Source of the DNA: Caldithrix sp964468415
Lineage (GTDB): Bacteria; Calditrichota; Calditrichia; Calditrichales; Calditrichaceae
Assembly: GCA_964468415.1 (NCBI GenBank)
Contig: CAYXUS010000106.1
Location: 1 to 13,680 of the forward strand
Reading direction: 5' to 3'
DNA length: 13,680 nt
Shown here: piece by piece, positions 7,107-13,680 of the stretch
Layout: every line of letters begins with the position of its first letter
How positions within the stretch are numbered: position 1 is the stretch's first letter
The notes under the pieces: generated by a model
Told to the model about the DNA's origin: nothing
Databases searched by the model: none
Seen by the model: the letters and a program-made list of their open reading frames with translations, nothing else
Made by a program: the position numbers and the translations under genes

Positions 7107-7610
7107 ATGCGTGCAATGACCAAAAAATCTCTGGAAGAAGCCTTTGCCGGCGAATCGATGGCCCACATGAAATATTTGGCTTTTGCCGAAGTCGCCGAAA
7201 AAGAAGGCTTCCCCAAAATCGCCAATCTTTTTCGTGCCATTGCCTATGCCGAACAGGTGCATGCCATTAACCATGCCAGACAACTGGGGTTGATTAAGAA
7301 AACGGCCGAGAATCTGCAATCGGGTATCGACGGAGAACATTTTGAAATCGAAGAGATGTATCCGGCTTACGATGCCATTGCCCAGTTGCAAGAGGAAAAA
7401 GGGGCGCAGCGCACCATTCACTACGCCATTGAAGCCGAAAAAATCCACGAAGAGATGTACAAAGACGCGCTGGAAAAAGCACAAAATGGTGAAGACATCG
7501 AGGCCGAAGAAGTGTACGTATGCCCGGTTTGCGGTTACACGCACATCGGCAAACCTACGGAAAAGTGTCCCATTTGCAATTTACCCGAGGACAAATTCGA
7601 GAAATTCTAA
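7107..7610 (+). CDS. Rubrerythrin
   Basis: A 167-residue non-haem di-iron protein that reduces hydrogen peroxide in the cytoplasm of anaerobic and microaerophilic bacteria, using electrons passed through rubredoxin. The N-terminal four-helix part (1-130) carries the expected ligands: Glu16, an ExxH pair at Glu49/His52, an ExxE at Glu80/Glu83, and a second ExxH at Glu111/His114. The C-terminal rubredoxin-like domain binds one Fe with Cys139/Cys142 and Cys154/Cys157 (CPVCGY and CPIC). AAAGGA at 7095-7100, six bases before the ATG, supports this start; a second in-frame Met is three codons on. It is 116 bases after the adenosyltransferase gene, in an AT-rich gap, so it probably has its own promoter. 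It ends at a terminator shared with the convergent GH3 gene. It points to a lifestyle that is anaerobic or exposed to oxygen only at times. Confidence 0.95.
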   Translation: MRAMTKKSLEEAFAGESMAHMKYLAFAEVAEKEGFPKIANLFRAIAYAEQVHAINHARQLGLIKKTAENLQSGIDGEHFEIEEMYPAYDAIAQLQEEKGAQRTIHYAIEAEKIHEEMYKDALEKAQNGEDIEAEEVYVCPVCGYTHIGKPTEKCPICNLPEDKFEKF

Positions 7611-7621
7611 GACAATAAAAT

Positions 7622-7658
7622 CGCAGGGCGTTCGGAAGAGCGCCCTGCGCTGTTTTTT
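7622..7658. terminator. Bidirectional intrinsic terminator between rubrerythrin and GH3 genes
   Basis: CGCAGGGCG (7622-7630) and CGCCCTGCG (7641-7649) form a perfect 9-bp stem with a 10-base loop. TGTTTTTT follows on the + strand. On the - strand the stem is followed by ATTTTATTG, so it can stop both convergent genes. The - strand stop codon of the GH3 gene lies at 7657-7659, on the edge of the T-run. Confidence 0.88.
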
Positions 7659-10164
7659 ACGGTGTTACCAAAAACCGTTTTTTCAAACGGATATCCCGCG
7701 ATGAGGCACCGATAAGCACCTCGTATTTACCGGCCTTTACTTCCCATTCGTGGTTTTGGATGTTGTAAATTTGTAACTTTTCCGGCGTAAGCGTAAAGGT
7801 TAAAGTTTTTTCTTCACCCGGTTTTAAATACACCTTGTCGAAATCTTTCAGCTCCTTCGGGGGCGTGGGAACACGGGTCTCGGCATGAATATAAAGTTGC
7901 ACGGCCTCGGCACCGGCCCGGGAACCGATGTTTTTGACCTTGCAGCGTACGGTTACCGTTCCGTCTTTTTCGATTTGCCGGGGAGAAAGCTGCAGATCGG
8001 AATATTCGAATTGCGTGTACGAAAGTCCAAAACCAAAGGGGAATTGCGGCTCGATTTTCAATTGATCGTAGTGGCGATAACCCGTTAGAATGCTCTCGTC
8101 GTAATTCACCCCCACGGGATGATCTTTGTGATTGCTCTTGTAAATGGGGCCCGCTTCTCCTTCGGGATAGTAATGACCGTACGCCGGCGCATCTTGCCAG
8201 CGTTTGGGTACGCTAAACGGCAACTTGCCCGAAGGATTCACATCACCGAACAGAATTTCGGCCACCGGTGTTCCGCCGGCCTGCCCCAGATAAAAGGTGT
8301 GCAAAACGGCCTGCACCTCGTCAATCCAGGGCGAAAAATCGATGCCACCCCCGGCTGTCAAAAGTACGATGGTGTGTTTGTTAATGGCGCTTACCTTTTG
8401 AACCAATTCGTTTTGTTCTTTGGGCAGAGCAAACGGCCGATCGTGTCCTTCGCCTTCGACTTGTGCATTAAACCCCACGCATACAATGGCCGCATCGTAA
8501 TTTTTGAGTGCGGCTAATTTCGTTGAAAGCGGCGTTTCGTCAAGCGGCGCAAAGCCAAAGCGAATCATGCCCCCACCGTGACTGTTGTAATAGTCGATGC
8601 GTAACCGGTACACCTTCCCCTTTTTCAAAGCTTTTTCTGCAGAACGCTTTTCCGGGGCGTGATCGCTCCAATTGTCCAGCACAAGTTCGCCGTTTACGTA
8701 CACCCGTACCCCGTCATCGCTTTCGGCAGCAAACACATATTTTCCGCTTTTGGACGGTTTAAAGAAACCACGCCAGCGGATGGAGTAGTTTTGACTGCGC
8801 ACGCCAAAAGCCGGAGCAAGCGCTCCGAAGTCAAAATTTATGCTCGGGTCTACCCGCCGGGCAACCGGGGGAAAAGTCAGACGGGTGTTGTTGAAGAATA
8901 CAGCCGTATAACCCGGTGTTTTGAGCTGGGGATCGCTAAACACCCGGGTCTGGCGGATGAGTCGGGCAAAAGACGGGTAACGGTTCGTGTTGATGAAAGT
9001 AACTTTGAAATTCGTCCCCGCGCGCTTGGTGATGGCGTCGACAAAATTAACAAAGCGATAAGGTTTGACGTGCGCCGAACCCCCTCCGCTGGAAGGCGTA
9101 TCTTCCGCATTGGGGCCTAAGATGGCAATGGTTTTGATGGCCGGAGCACTAAGGGGCAGCAAATCGTCTTCGTTTTTCAGCAACACAATTCCCTCGCGTG
9201 CGATATTTAGTGCCACCTGGTGATGCGCATCCCAATCGACTGCTGGTTTTTCGCGGTTGGGATTAAACAAATCCATCGTCAGGCACACCCGCAAAATGCG
9301 CCGGACCTTGTCGTCGATGGTGGCGGTGTCCACCTTACCCGCTTTTAATAGAGGAATGATATTTTCTTTGTTCATGTAGCGGGCGCGGGGCATTTCCAGG
9401 TCCAGCCCGGCATTTATGGCTGCCGTACTGTGGACGGCTCCCCAATCGGACATAACCAGACCCGTAAATCCCCATTGTTTTTTAAGAATTTTGGTCAAAA
9501 GTGTTTTGTTCTCGCTGCAATGAATGCCGTTTAACGGATTGTAAGCCGACATCACTGCCAGCGCTCCACCCTGTTGGATGGCCGTTTTGAAACCCGCCAG
9601 ATAAATTTCGCGCAAGGCACGCTCATCGACATTAGAACTCACCCAATGCCGGTCGTATTCCTGATTGTTGGCCACAAAATGTTTAACCGTTGCCACTACT
9701 TTGTTTTTTTGCACACCCTGCACATAGTTAGCGGCTGTTTGTCCCGTCAGGCAGGGATCTTCTCCGAAGTATTCAAAGTTGCGTCCATCCATCGCGGCAC
9801 GGTAGATGTTCATGGCCGGAGCCAGAATAAAGCCGATATTTTTTTCACGGCATTCCTGCCCGATGGCATTGCCTTCTTCGAACGCCAAATGCTTGTTCCA
9901 GGTTGCGGCCAGAGCGATGCCGGCGGGAAAGGCGGTGGATTTCCCGTTGGCACGAATGCCCAGGGGCCCGTCGCTCATTTTGACTTCCGGGATGCCAAGC
10001 CGCGGAACACCTTTGATGAAAAAGCCCTTTGTTCCGCCAAGCAACTCAATCTTTTCTTCCATAGTCATTTGTGCCAGCCAGGCATTGACCTGCCGTTCAA
10101 TATTGGCCGCAGTGGATAGTACGGGCATCAGAAATAATACGATTAAACCTAAGATACGCTTCAT
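7657..10164 (-). CDS. GH3 beta-glycosidase with inserted PA14 domain, exported
   Basis: An 835-residue glycoside hydrolase family 3 enzyme, most likely a beta-glucosidase releasing terminal sugars from beta-linked oligosaccharides. A signal peptide (1-19, cleavage near STAA) sends it across the inner membrane. The N-terminal barrel (about 25-300) contains DGPLGIR, the KHF-N-Q block (161-168), and GLVMSDWGAVHS with Asp240 as the catalytic nucleophile. A PA14 domain (about 415-540, with SDDGVRVYVNG at 482-492) interrupts the second alpha/beta domain. After it comes VEGEGHDRPFALP, whose Glu570 or Glu572 is the probable acid/base. A fibronectin-like domain closes the protein (about 718-835). This order matches PA14-containing GH3 enzymes such as the yeast BglI type; the exact substrate cannot be read from sequence. 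It has no sorting tail, unlike the two neighbouring secreted proteins, so a periplasmic location is likely. It is divergent from the CBM-like gene. Confidence 0.93.
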   Translation of the reverse strand: MKRILGLIVLFLMPVLSTAANIERQVNAWLAQMTMEEKIELLGGTKGFFIKGVPRLGIPEVKMSDGPLGIRANGKSTAFPAGIALAATWNKHLAFEEGNAIGQECREKNIGFILAPAMNIYRAAMDGRNFEYFGEDPCLTGQTAANYVQGVQKNKVVATVKHFVANNQEYDRHWVSSNVDERALREIYLAGFKTAIQQGGALAVMSAYNPLNGIHCSENKTLLTKILKKQWGFTGLVMSDWGAVHSTAAINAGLDLEMPRARYMNKENIIPLLKAGKVDTATIDDKVRRILRVCLTMDLFNPNREKPAVDWDAHHQVALNIAREGIVLLKNEDDLLPLSAPAIKTIAILGPNAEDTPSSGGGSAHVKPYRFVNFVDAITKRAGTNFKVTFINTNRYPSFARLIRQTRVFSDPQLKTPGYTAVFFNNTRLTFPPVARRVDPSINFDFGALAPAFGVRSQNYSIRWRGFFKPSKSGKYVFAAESDDGVRVYVNGELVLDNWSDHAPEKRSAEKALKKGKVYRLRIDYYNSHGGGMIRFGFAPLDETPLSTKLAALKNYDAAIVCVGFNAQVEGEGHDRPFALPKEQNELVQKVSAINKHTIVLLTAGGGIDFSPWIDEVQAVLHTFYLGQAGGTPVAEILFGDVNPSGKLPFSVPKRWQDAPAYGHYYPEGEAGPIYKSNHKDHPVGVNYDESILTGYRHYDQLKIEPQFPFGFGLSYTQFEYSDLQLSPRQIEKDGTVTVRCKVKNIGSRAGAEAVQLYIHAETRVPTPPKELKDFDKVYLKPGEEKTLTFTLTPEKLQIYNIQNHEWEVKAGKYEVLIGASSRDIRLKKRFLVTP

Positions 10165-10195
10165 GCCTTATCCCCTTTTGTGTTTTTGGTTCGTT

Positions 10196-10227
10196 CAAAA
10201 ATACAGAAAATCGATCCATTAAAACAA
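10196..10227 (-). promoter_or_regulatory. Candidate promoter of the GH3 gene
   Basis: Read on the - strand, TTGTTT (10227-10222) and TATTTT (10203-10198) are separated by 18 bases. The downstream box extends to TATTTTTG, an exact match to the TAnnTTTG element of Bacteroidota promoters. It lies about 32 bases before the GH3 start codon, a sensible leader length. It is a sequence match only. Confidence 0.5.
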
Positions 10228-10338
10228 AAGAATTTTTCGGCGGTTTTTGTCTAAAAATAATGTTTAGGCTTTCTGTGGGAATAAACGGTGCATGGGCGAC
10301 TTTTGTTGAAAAATTTTTATTTTTTGTTTCTGCTTTGC

Positions 10339-10384
10339 TATATTTTGCAGGAGGCTTGAAAAATCTACCGCAAAGGAGTTTAAC
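10339..10384 (+). promoter_or_regulatory. Candidate -10 box and leader of the CBM-like gene
   Basis: TATATT at 10339-10344, within GCTATATTTTGC, is a good -10 candidate preceded by a strongly T-rich stretch (10301-10330) with no clear -35 at normal spacing. A start near 10350 would leave a leader of about 34 bases with AAAGGAG at 10372-10378, six bases before the ATG at 10385. The same TATATT hexamer occurs upstream of the SLC12 operon. Confidence 0.4.
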
Positions 10385-11350
10385 ATGAAATTATCTACCA
10401 TAGTATTGCTGCTTTTTTTGTTTTTTGCTTTTGCTTTTAGCGGCACCCCGGTGATGGACGGCATTTTTGACGGAGAGGCCGTTTGGGGCAGCCCGGCCTA
10501 TGTGGCAGACGGCGTGGCCGGATGGGCCGGTGCCAACGCCAAAAAATTTTACGTAACCGACGATGCCCATTACATTTATTTTGGTGCGGAGGTATCGGCG
10601 GCCCAGTGGATGTCGTGGTGCTTTATTGTGAACACCAAGACGGGCGGCGGGGATTACGATTCGTGGATGCGGGCCATCGACTACGCCCATGCCGATTTAC
10701 CCGATTACGCCGTGCGCGGTACCTTTGGCGGCTATGCGGAATGCAACTACTGGGACGGCTCGGCCTGGCAAGGTTTTGTCGGATTAGAATCTACCGAGTT
10801 TGCCGATACCATTACCGTAAACGACGTGGTGGATGGCTGGGTCGAAATCCGCATTCCCAAAGATAGCCTGGGAACGCCGGACAAAGGCGACGTGGAATTT
10901 TACATCACCGGCGACCACAACGAACACGGCAACTTTGATGCCTGCCCCGATGACGACAACGCCACGGCCTGGGATATGTCCGGCAATCACAACATTCTGC
11001 GCAATTATCGTACCGATATTTTGATGAACACGACTCCGGCTGCAGTGGAACAAAAGGAATTGGCGCCGCAGAAGTTTACCTTGCTTGGTAATTTCCCCAA
11101 TCCCTTTAATCCGTCCACAACCATCCGGTTTACGTTAGGACAACGTTCCGCCGTCACTTTGAAAATTTATTCCATCAGCGGGGAATTACTCTACCGGCAA
11201 CAACGCCGCTTTGATCGCGCAGGGGAACAACAATGGCACATCTCTGCGGCTGCCTTGGGGAAGCATGTCGCATCCGGCGTGTTGTTGTATTCGTTGCGCT
11301 CGGACGATTTGGGGCTACAGAAATCGGGGAAAATGATTCTGCTGAAATAA
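10385..11350 (+). CDS. Secreted CBM-like (starch-associated) protein with type IX-like sorting tail
   Basis: A 321-residue secreted protein. Residues 1-19 are a signal peptide. Residues about 24-214 form one beta-sandwich-like module starting MDGIFDGEAVWG, with KKFYVTDDAHYIYFGAEV, a GGGDYDSW segment, WVEIRIPKDSLG and an acidic CPDDDNATAW stretch. The pattern recalls CBM9/DOMON-like modules that I remember as appendages of amylases and pullulanases, so binding of starch-type glucan is plausible, but no catalytic motif is visible. Residues 230-321 are a sorting module opening FTLLGNFPNPFNPSTTIRFT and closing SGKMILLK, as in type IX-like C-terminal tails (TIGR04183, FlgD-Ig-like). It should therefore be released or attached at the cell surface. 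It faces the amylase gene across a shared terminator and diverges from the GH3 gene. It could be a glucan-capture protein helping the amylase; an orphaned appendage domain is the alternative. Confidence 0.75.
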   Translation: MKLSTIVLLLFLFFAFAFSGTPVMDGIFDGEAVWGSPAYVADGVAGWAGANAKKFYVTDDAHYIYFGAEVSAAQWMSWCFIVNTKTGGGDYDSWMRAIDYAHADLPDYAVRGTFGGYAECNYWDGSAWQGFVGLESTEFADTITVNDVVDGWVEIRIPKDSLGTPDKGDVEFYITGDHNEHGNFDACPDDDNATAWDMSGNHNILRNYRTDILMNTTPAAVEQKELAPQKFTLLGNFPNPFNPSTTIRFTLGQRSAVTLKIYSISGELLYRQQRRFDRAGEQQWHISAAALGKHVASGVLLYSLRSDDLGLQKSGKMILLK

Positions 11351-11370
11351 GGCAATCGCGTTGAGAAATT

Positions 11371-11401
11371 AAAAAAGGCAGACTGTGCGTCTGCCTTTTT
11401 T
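11371..11401. terminator. Bidirectional intrinsic terminator between CBM-like and amylase genes
   Basis: AAAAAAGGCAGAC (11371-11383) and GTCTGCCTTTTTT (11389-11401) form a perfect 13-bp stem with a 5-base loop. The A-run and T-run serve as U-tracts in either direction. It sits between two convergent stop codons (11350 and 11416), 65 bases apart. Confidence 0.95.
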
Positions 11402-11415
11402 CGTTAAGAGGAAAT

Positions 11416-13680
11416 CTATTTTACCAAAACCATTTTGTGTATTTCCGAAAAGCCTTTTGCCTGCAAGCGGAAAAAGTAAACTCCGGATGGCACAATGACG
11501 CCGCGATCATCCGTACCGTCCCATTGCACTTCATGCTTACCGGCCGCTACCTTTCCTGCCAATAAGGTGCGAATGCGCTTGCCCTGCATGTTGAAGATTT
11601 GCAGACGAATTCTGGCCGTCTTTTTTAAGGTAAACGCAATGCGGGTGGTGGCATTAAACGGATTGGGATAATTTTGCGCCAGATGGCTTGCACGCGGAGT
11701 TTGTCCCTTTGTTTCAATAGCGGAAGTACCGCTGTCCAAAACCTGCGGGCCGTAATAGGTTGCCTTAACCCAGCATTTTTGTCCGGGGCTATCGCTGCCG
11801 GTATTGCGAATTTTTAAAGTTAACCACTCTTGCGTGGCCGGAGTGTAGTAAAAGGTTCCGTTACCCGTGTGGGTAAATGAGGCCAATTGTTGGTTTTGAT
11901 CGTTGTACAAACGAAATGTGTACGAAAGCGTGTCGACTTCGGGATACACTTCAAACGTAATCTGACGTCCGGCTTCGCTCCATATTTTGCCTATTTTACG
12001 CAGCGCCGTACTGTAAGCGGGCAAGCGTCCGCCTTCCTGCAGAGAATATTCGTGGCTGTCGCCCAGATCGTCGGCCATTTCCCATTCCTGTGTGGTAGGA
12101 CGCGGCGCCGGATTGAATCCGCCCTGAATGCCCTCCGGGCCCCACACACAATATCCGCGACGCACATTCGAGCCGTCACACGGTGGCACCCAGATGGTCA
12201 CCTGTTGATTGGCATCCACGGTAATGGTGCCGCTATTGGCACCGCTGTAATCTTTTAACACAGTACCGGGGGCAAAATCGGTAGAAACGGTAGCCGATTG
12301 CCAGGTATCCCAATTATCATTGGTGCCAATAATGGCATGAGCGCTGCGCTCGATAATCAGTAGGTCCTGCGCCTGCCAGCGCACTTTGTAAGCGCCGTCT
12401 TTAAAATTCAGCTTTTGATGGCACCAGATTAAATTGACCAGATAATCGCGCATGGGTAATTCTTCGGCGTTGTCCGGATGATGGTTCCAGCGGTTCCCGT
12501 TAGCACCGATATCAAACAGGTCTTCAAAATAAACCGAAGGCGAACCGTCCACGGCAAAGGCAATGGCATAGGCCACCTGAACCCGCGGTTCATAAGGGTC
12601 GATGTGTCCTCCGGCCAGCTCATTATCGTTATCCCACCCCGCATAATTGCCGTTATCATCCAGAATGGGGCGAAAGGTGTCGTGCGTGTTTACAAAGGGC
12701 ACCGTACGCGAACGCCGATCCTGTTGCGCCGAAGGAATGCTGCCCATATCGTATGAACCGAAAGAATACACCATGTCGTGCAAAGCCTGACGCAAACTAA
12801 AGTCAAGGGTGCCTACCACATCGCTGAATCCGTCGCTGTTGTTTACGTTGTCTACCCAGGTATCCATTTCGCTTTTGCTGCCCACATATTCACCGGCTGC
12901 CCACATCGAATCGCCACCGGAGGCCCATCCGGCACTGTGCTCCAAATTCCACAGAAAATCCTTAGTCGCCCAATAGGGGAAGTGCTTGGCCGCATCGATG
13001 CGGAATCCGTCCACGTCCGTTTGTTTTTTCATCCAAATATTCCAGGTACGCATTCCGTTGCGCATGTAATCCGCCTCCTGTGCCGGATTGTAGGTGCAAT
13101 TACTACTTTGCCCATAAGCGCCCTGATAGTAACAGATGTCCGGCCCCCAAAATTCGCCGGTCCAGTCGTCATTGTTTTGGTTGTGGTCGGGATTGGGATG
13201 AAAGTTTTGCCAGTTTTTAGGGAAGCGCCCGCGACGGGAAAAATAATCGGCTTCGCTTTCATCCGTGACGGGCGTGGCATAACACACGTAGCGAAAATTT
13301 TTCCATTGATTGCCCCAGGCCTCGGGATCCATGCCTCCGGCGCCGGTATTGGAACCGGCATTGGCCAAATGATTCCAAACCACATCCTGAATGACACGGA
13401 GGCCGTTCGCGTGCAAAACCGCTACCGATCGCAGGAATTCGTCTTTGTTGCCAAAGCGCGTGCTGGTGCTGCCCTTTTGATATTTGTCGCCCAAATCGTA
13501 ATTGTCAAAGGGGACATACCCGTTGGAGGATGTGGAATGATTTTTTACGGTTGGCGGAATCCAGACATAATCGATGCCAATTGCGCGCAGGCGTGGCGCT
13601 AAATCGGCCAGATAGGTTGCCCAGTTATTGGGATAGTTGTTATTCCAATAATCCCACCAAAAGCCCTGCAGCACCACCCG
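11416..13680 (-). CDS. GH13 alpha-amylase with type IX-like sorting tail (N-terminus outside window)
   Basis: An endo-acting alpha-1,4-glucan hydrolase, seen from near the start of its catalytic barrel. The frame runs off the right edge; the GTG at 13677-13675 is an internal Val (RVVLQGFWWDYW), so the signal peptide is missing from view. Counting that Val as residue 1, all GH13 signatures are present: DVVWNH (98-103), GFRIDAAKH with nucleophile Asp228, WAAGEYVG with acid/base Glu263, and FVNTHD with Asp333. A beta-domain (about 425-500) follows the barrel, then an accessory beta module (about 528-648) of unknown type beginning near QEWEMADDLGDSHEYSL. The tail (666-753) starts LAQNYPNPFNATTRIAF and ends HKMVLVK, a type IX-like sorting module with a DDRGVIVPSGVYFFRL core. 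It carries seven Cys, consistent with an extracytoplasmic enzyme. Starch or glycogen breakdown at the cell surface is the likely role, with the convergent CBM-like protein as possible partner. Confidence 0.95.
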   Translation of the reverse strand, partial: RVVLQGFWWDYWNNNYPNNWATYLADLAPRLRAIGIDYVWIPPTVKNHSTSSNGYVPFDNYDLGDKYQKGSTSTRFGNKDEFLRSVAVLHANGLRVIQDVVWNHLANAGSNTGAGGMDPEAWGNQWKNFRYVCYATPVTDESEADYFSRRGRFPKNWQNFHPNPDHNQNNDDWTGEFWGPDICYYQGAYGQSSNCTYNPAQEADYMRNGMRTWNIWMKKQTDVDGFRIDAAKHFPYWATKDFLWNLEHSAGWASGGDSMWAAGEYVGSKSEMDTWVDNVNNSDGFSDVVGTLDFSLRQALHDMVYSFGSYDMGSIPSAQQDRRSRTVPFVNTHDTFRPILDDNGNYAGWDNDNELAGGHIDPYEPRVQVAYAIAFAVDGSPSVYFEDLFDIGANGNRWNHHPDNAEELPMRDYLVNLIWCHQKLNFKDGAYKVRWQAQDLLIIERSAHAIIGTNDNWDTWQSATVSTDFAPGTVLKDYSGANSGTITVDANQQVTIWVPPCDGSNVRRGYCVWGPEGIQGGFNPAPRPTTQEWEMADDLGDSHEYSLQEGGRLPAYSTALRKIGKIWSEAGRQITFEVYPEVDTLSYTFRLYNDQNQQLASFTHTGNGTFYYTPATQEWLTLKIRNTGSDSPGQKCWVKATYYGPQVLDSGTSAIETKGQTPRASHLAQNYPNPFNATTRIAFTLKKTARIRLQIFNMQGKRIRTLLAGKVAAGKHEVQWDGTDDRGVIVPSGVYFFRLQAKGFSEIHKMVLVK

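Noticed and set aside
9574..10119. A 181-codon open frame on the + strand
   Set aside because: Antisense to the N-terminal GH3 barrel, with no domain or ribosome site.
12778..13602. A 274-codon open frame on the + strand
   Set aside because: It is antisense to the GH13 catalytic barrel, whose four conserved regions are intact. The antisense product has low-complexity, Val/Ile-rich composition typical of a shadow frame.
13675..13677. Start codon of the amylase at the right edge
   Set aside because: The codon is GTG (Val) inside the conserved first barrel strand, the frame continues to the edge, and no signal peptide follows, so the real start is outside the window.

Overview
The window looks like an ordinary chromosomal stretch of a Gram-negative bacterium, probably from the Calditrichota/Ignavibacteria side of the FCB group. 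The evidence is indirect. Two secreted proteins end in a C-terminal module opening with N-(F/Y)-P-N-P-F-N, typical of type IX-like sorting tails in these lineages. One protein is an outer-membrane beta-barrel with a terminal Phe, and one candidate promoter carries the TAnnTTTG element known from Bacteroidota. Base composition is moderate. I see no rRNA, tRNA, CRISPR array, insertion sequence or phage gene.

Left part (1-3965, + strand): the 3' end of a lytic murein transglycosylase; a 219-base gap with a leader that can form mutually exclusive hairpins; an exported FecR-domain protein with Ig-like repeats; and, 13 bases later, a beta-barrel outer-membrane protein closed by a strong intrinsic terminator. 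The last two are almost certainly one transcript and look like an uncharacterised envelope pair. The FecR protein is not an anti-sigma factor in the usual sense, and no sigma factor lies beside it.

Middle part (3966-7650, + strand): a probable operon of three genes with gaps of 22 and 13 bases. It encodes an SLC12-type cation-chloride cotransporter homologue, a 52-residue DUF5989-like membrane protein, and a corrinoid adenosyltransferase (CobO/CobA/BtuR family). Rubrerythrin follows after a 116-base gap, then a terminator that also serves the convergent gene on the other strand.

Right part (7651-13680): a glycan-degradation cluster. A GH3 beta-glycosidase with an inserted PA14 domain lies on the - strand. 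Divergent from it is a small secreted protein made of a CBM-like module plus a sorting tail. Convergent with that is a GH13 alpha-amylase (- strand, N-terminus outside the window) with the same kind of sorting tail. The amylase and the CBM-like protein are predicted to reach the cell surface or medium. The GH3 enzyme has only a signal peptide and probably works in the periplasm on imported oligosaccharides.

No spectacular new system is visible. The most worthwhile leads are the FecR-Ig/beta-barrel pair with its switch-like leader, the placement of the DUF5989-like microprotein between a cotransporter and a cobalamin enzyme, and the free-standing CBM-like surface protein beside the amylase.
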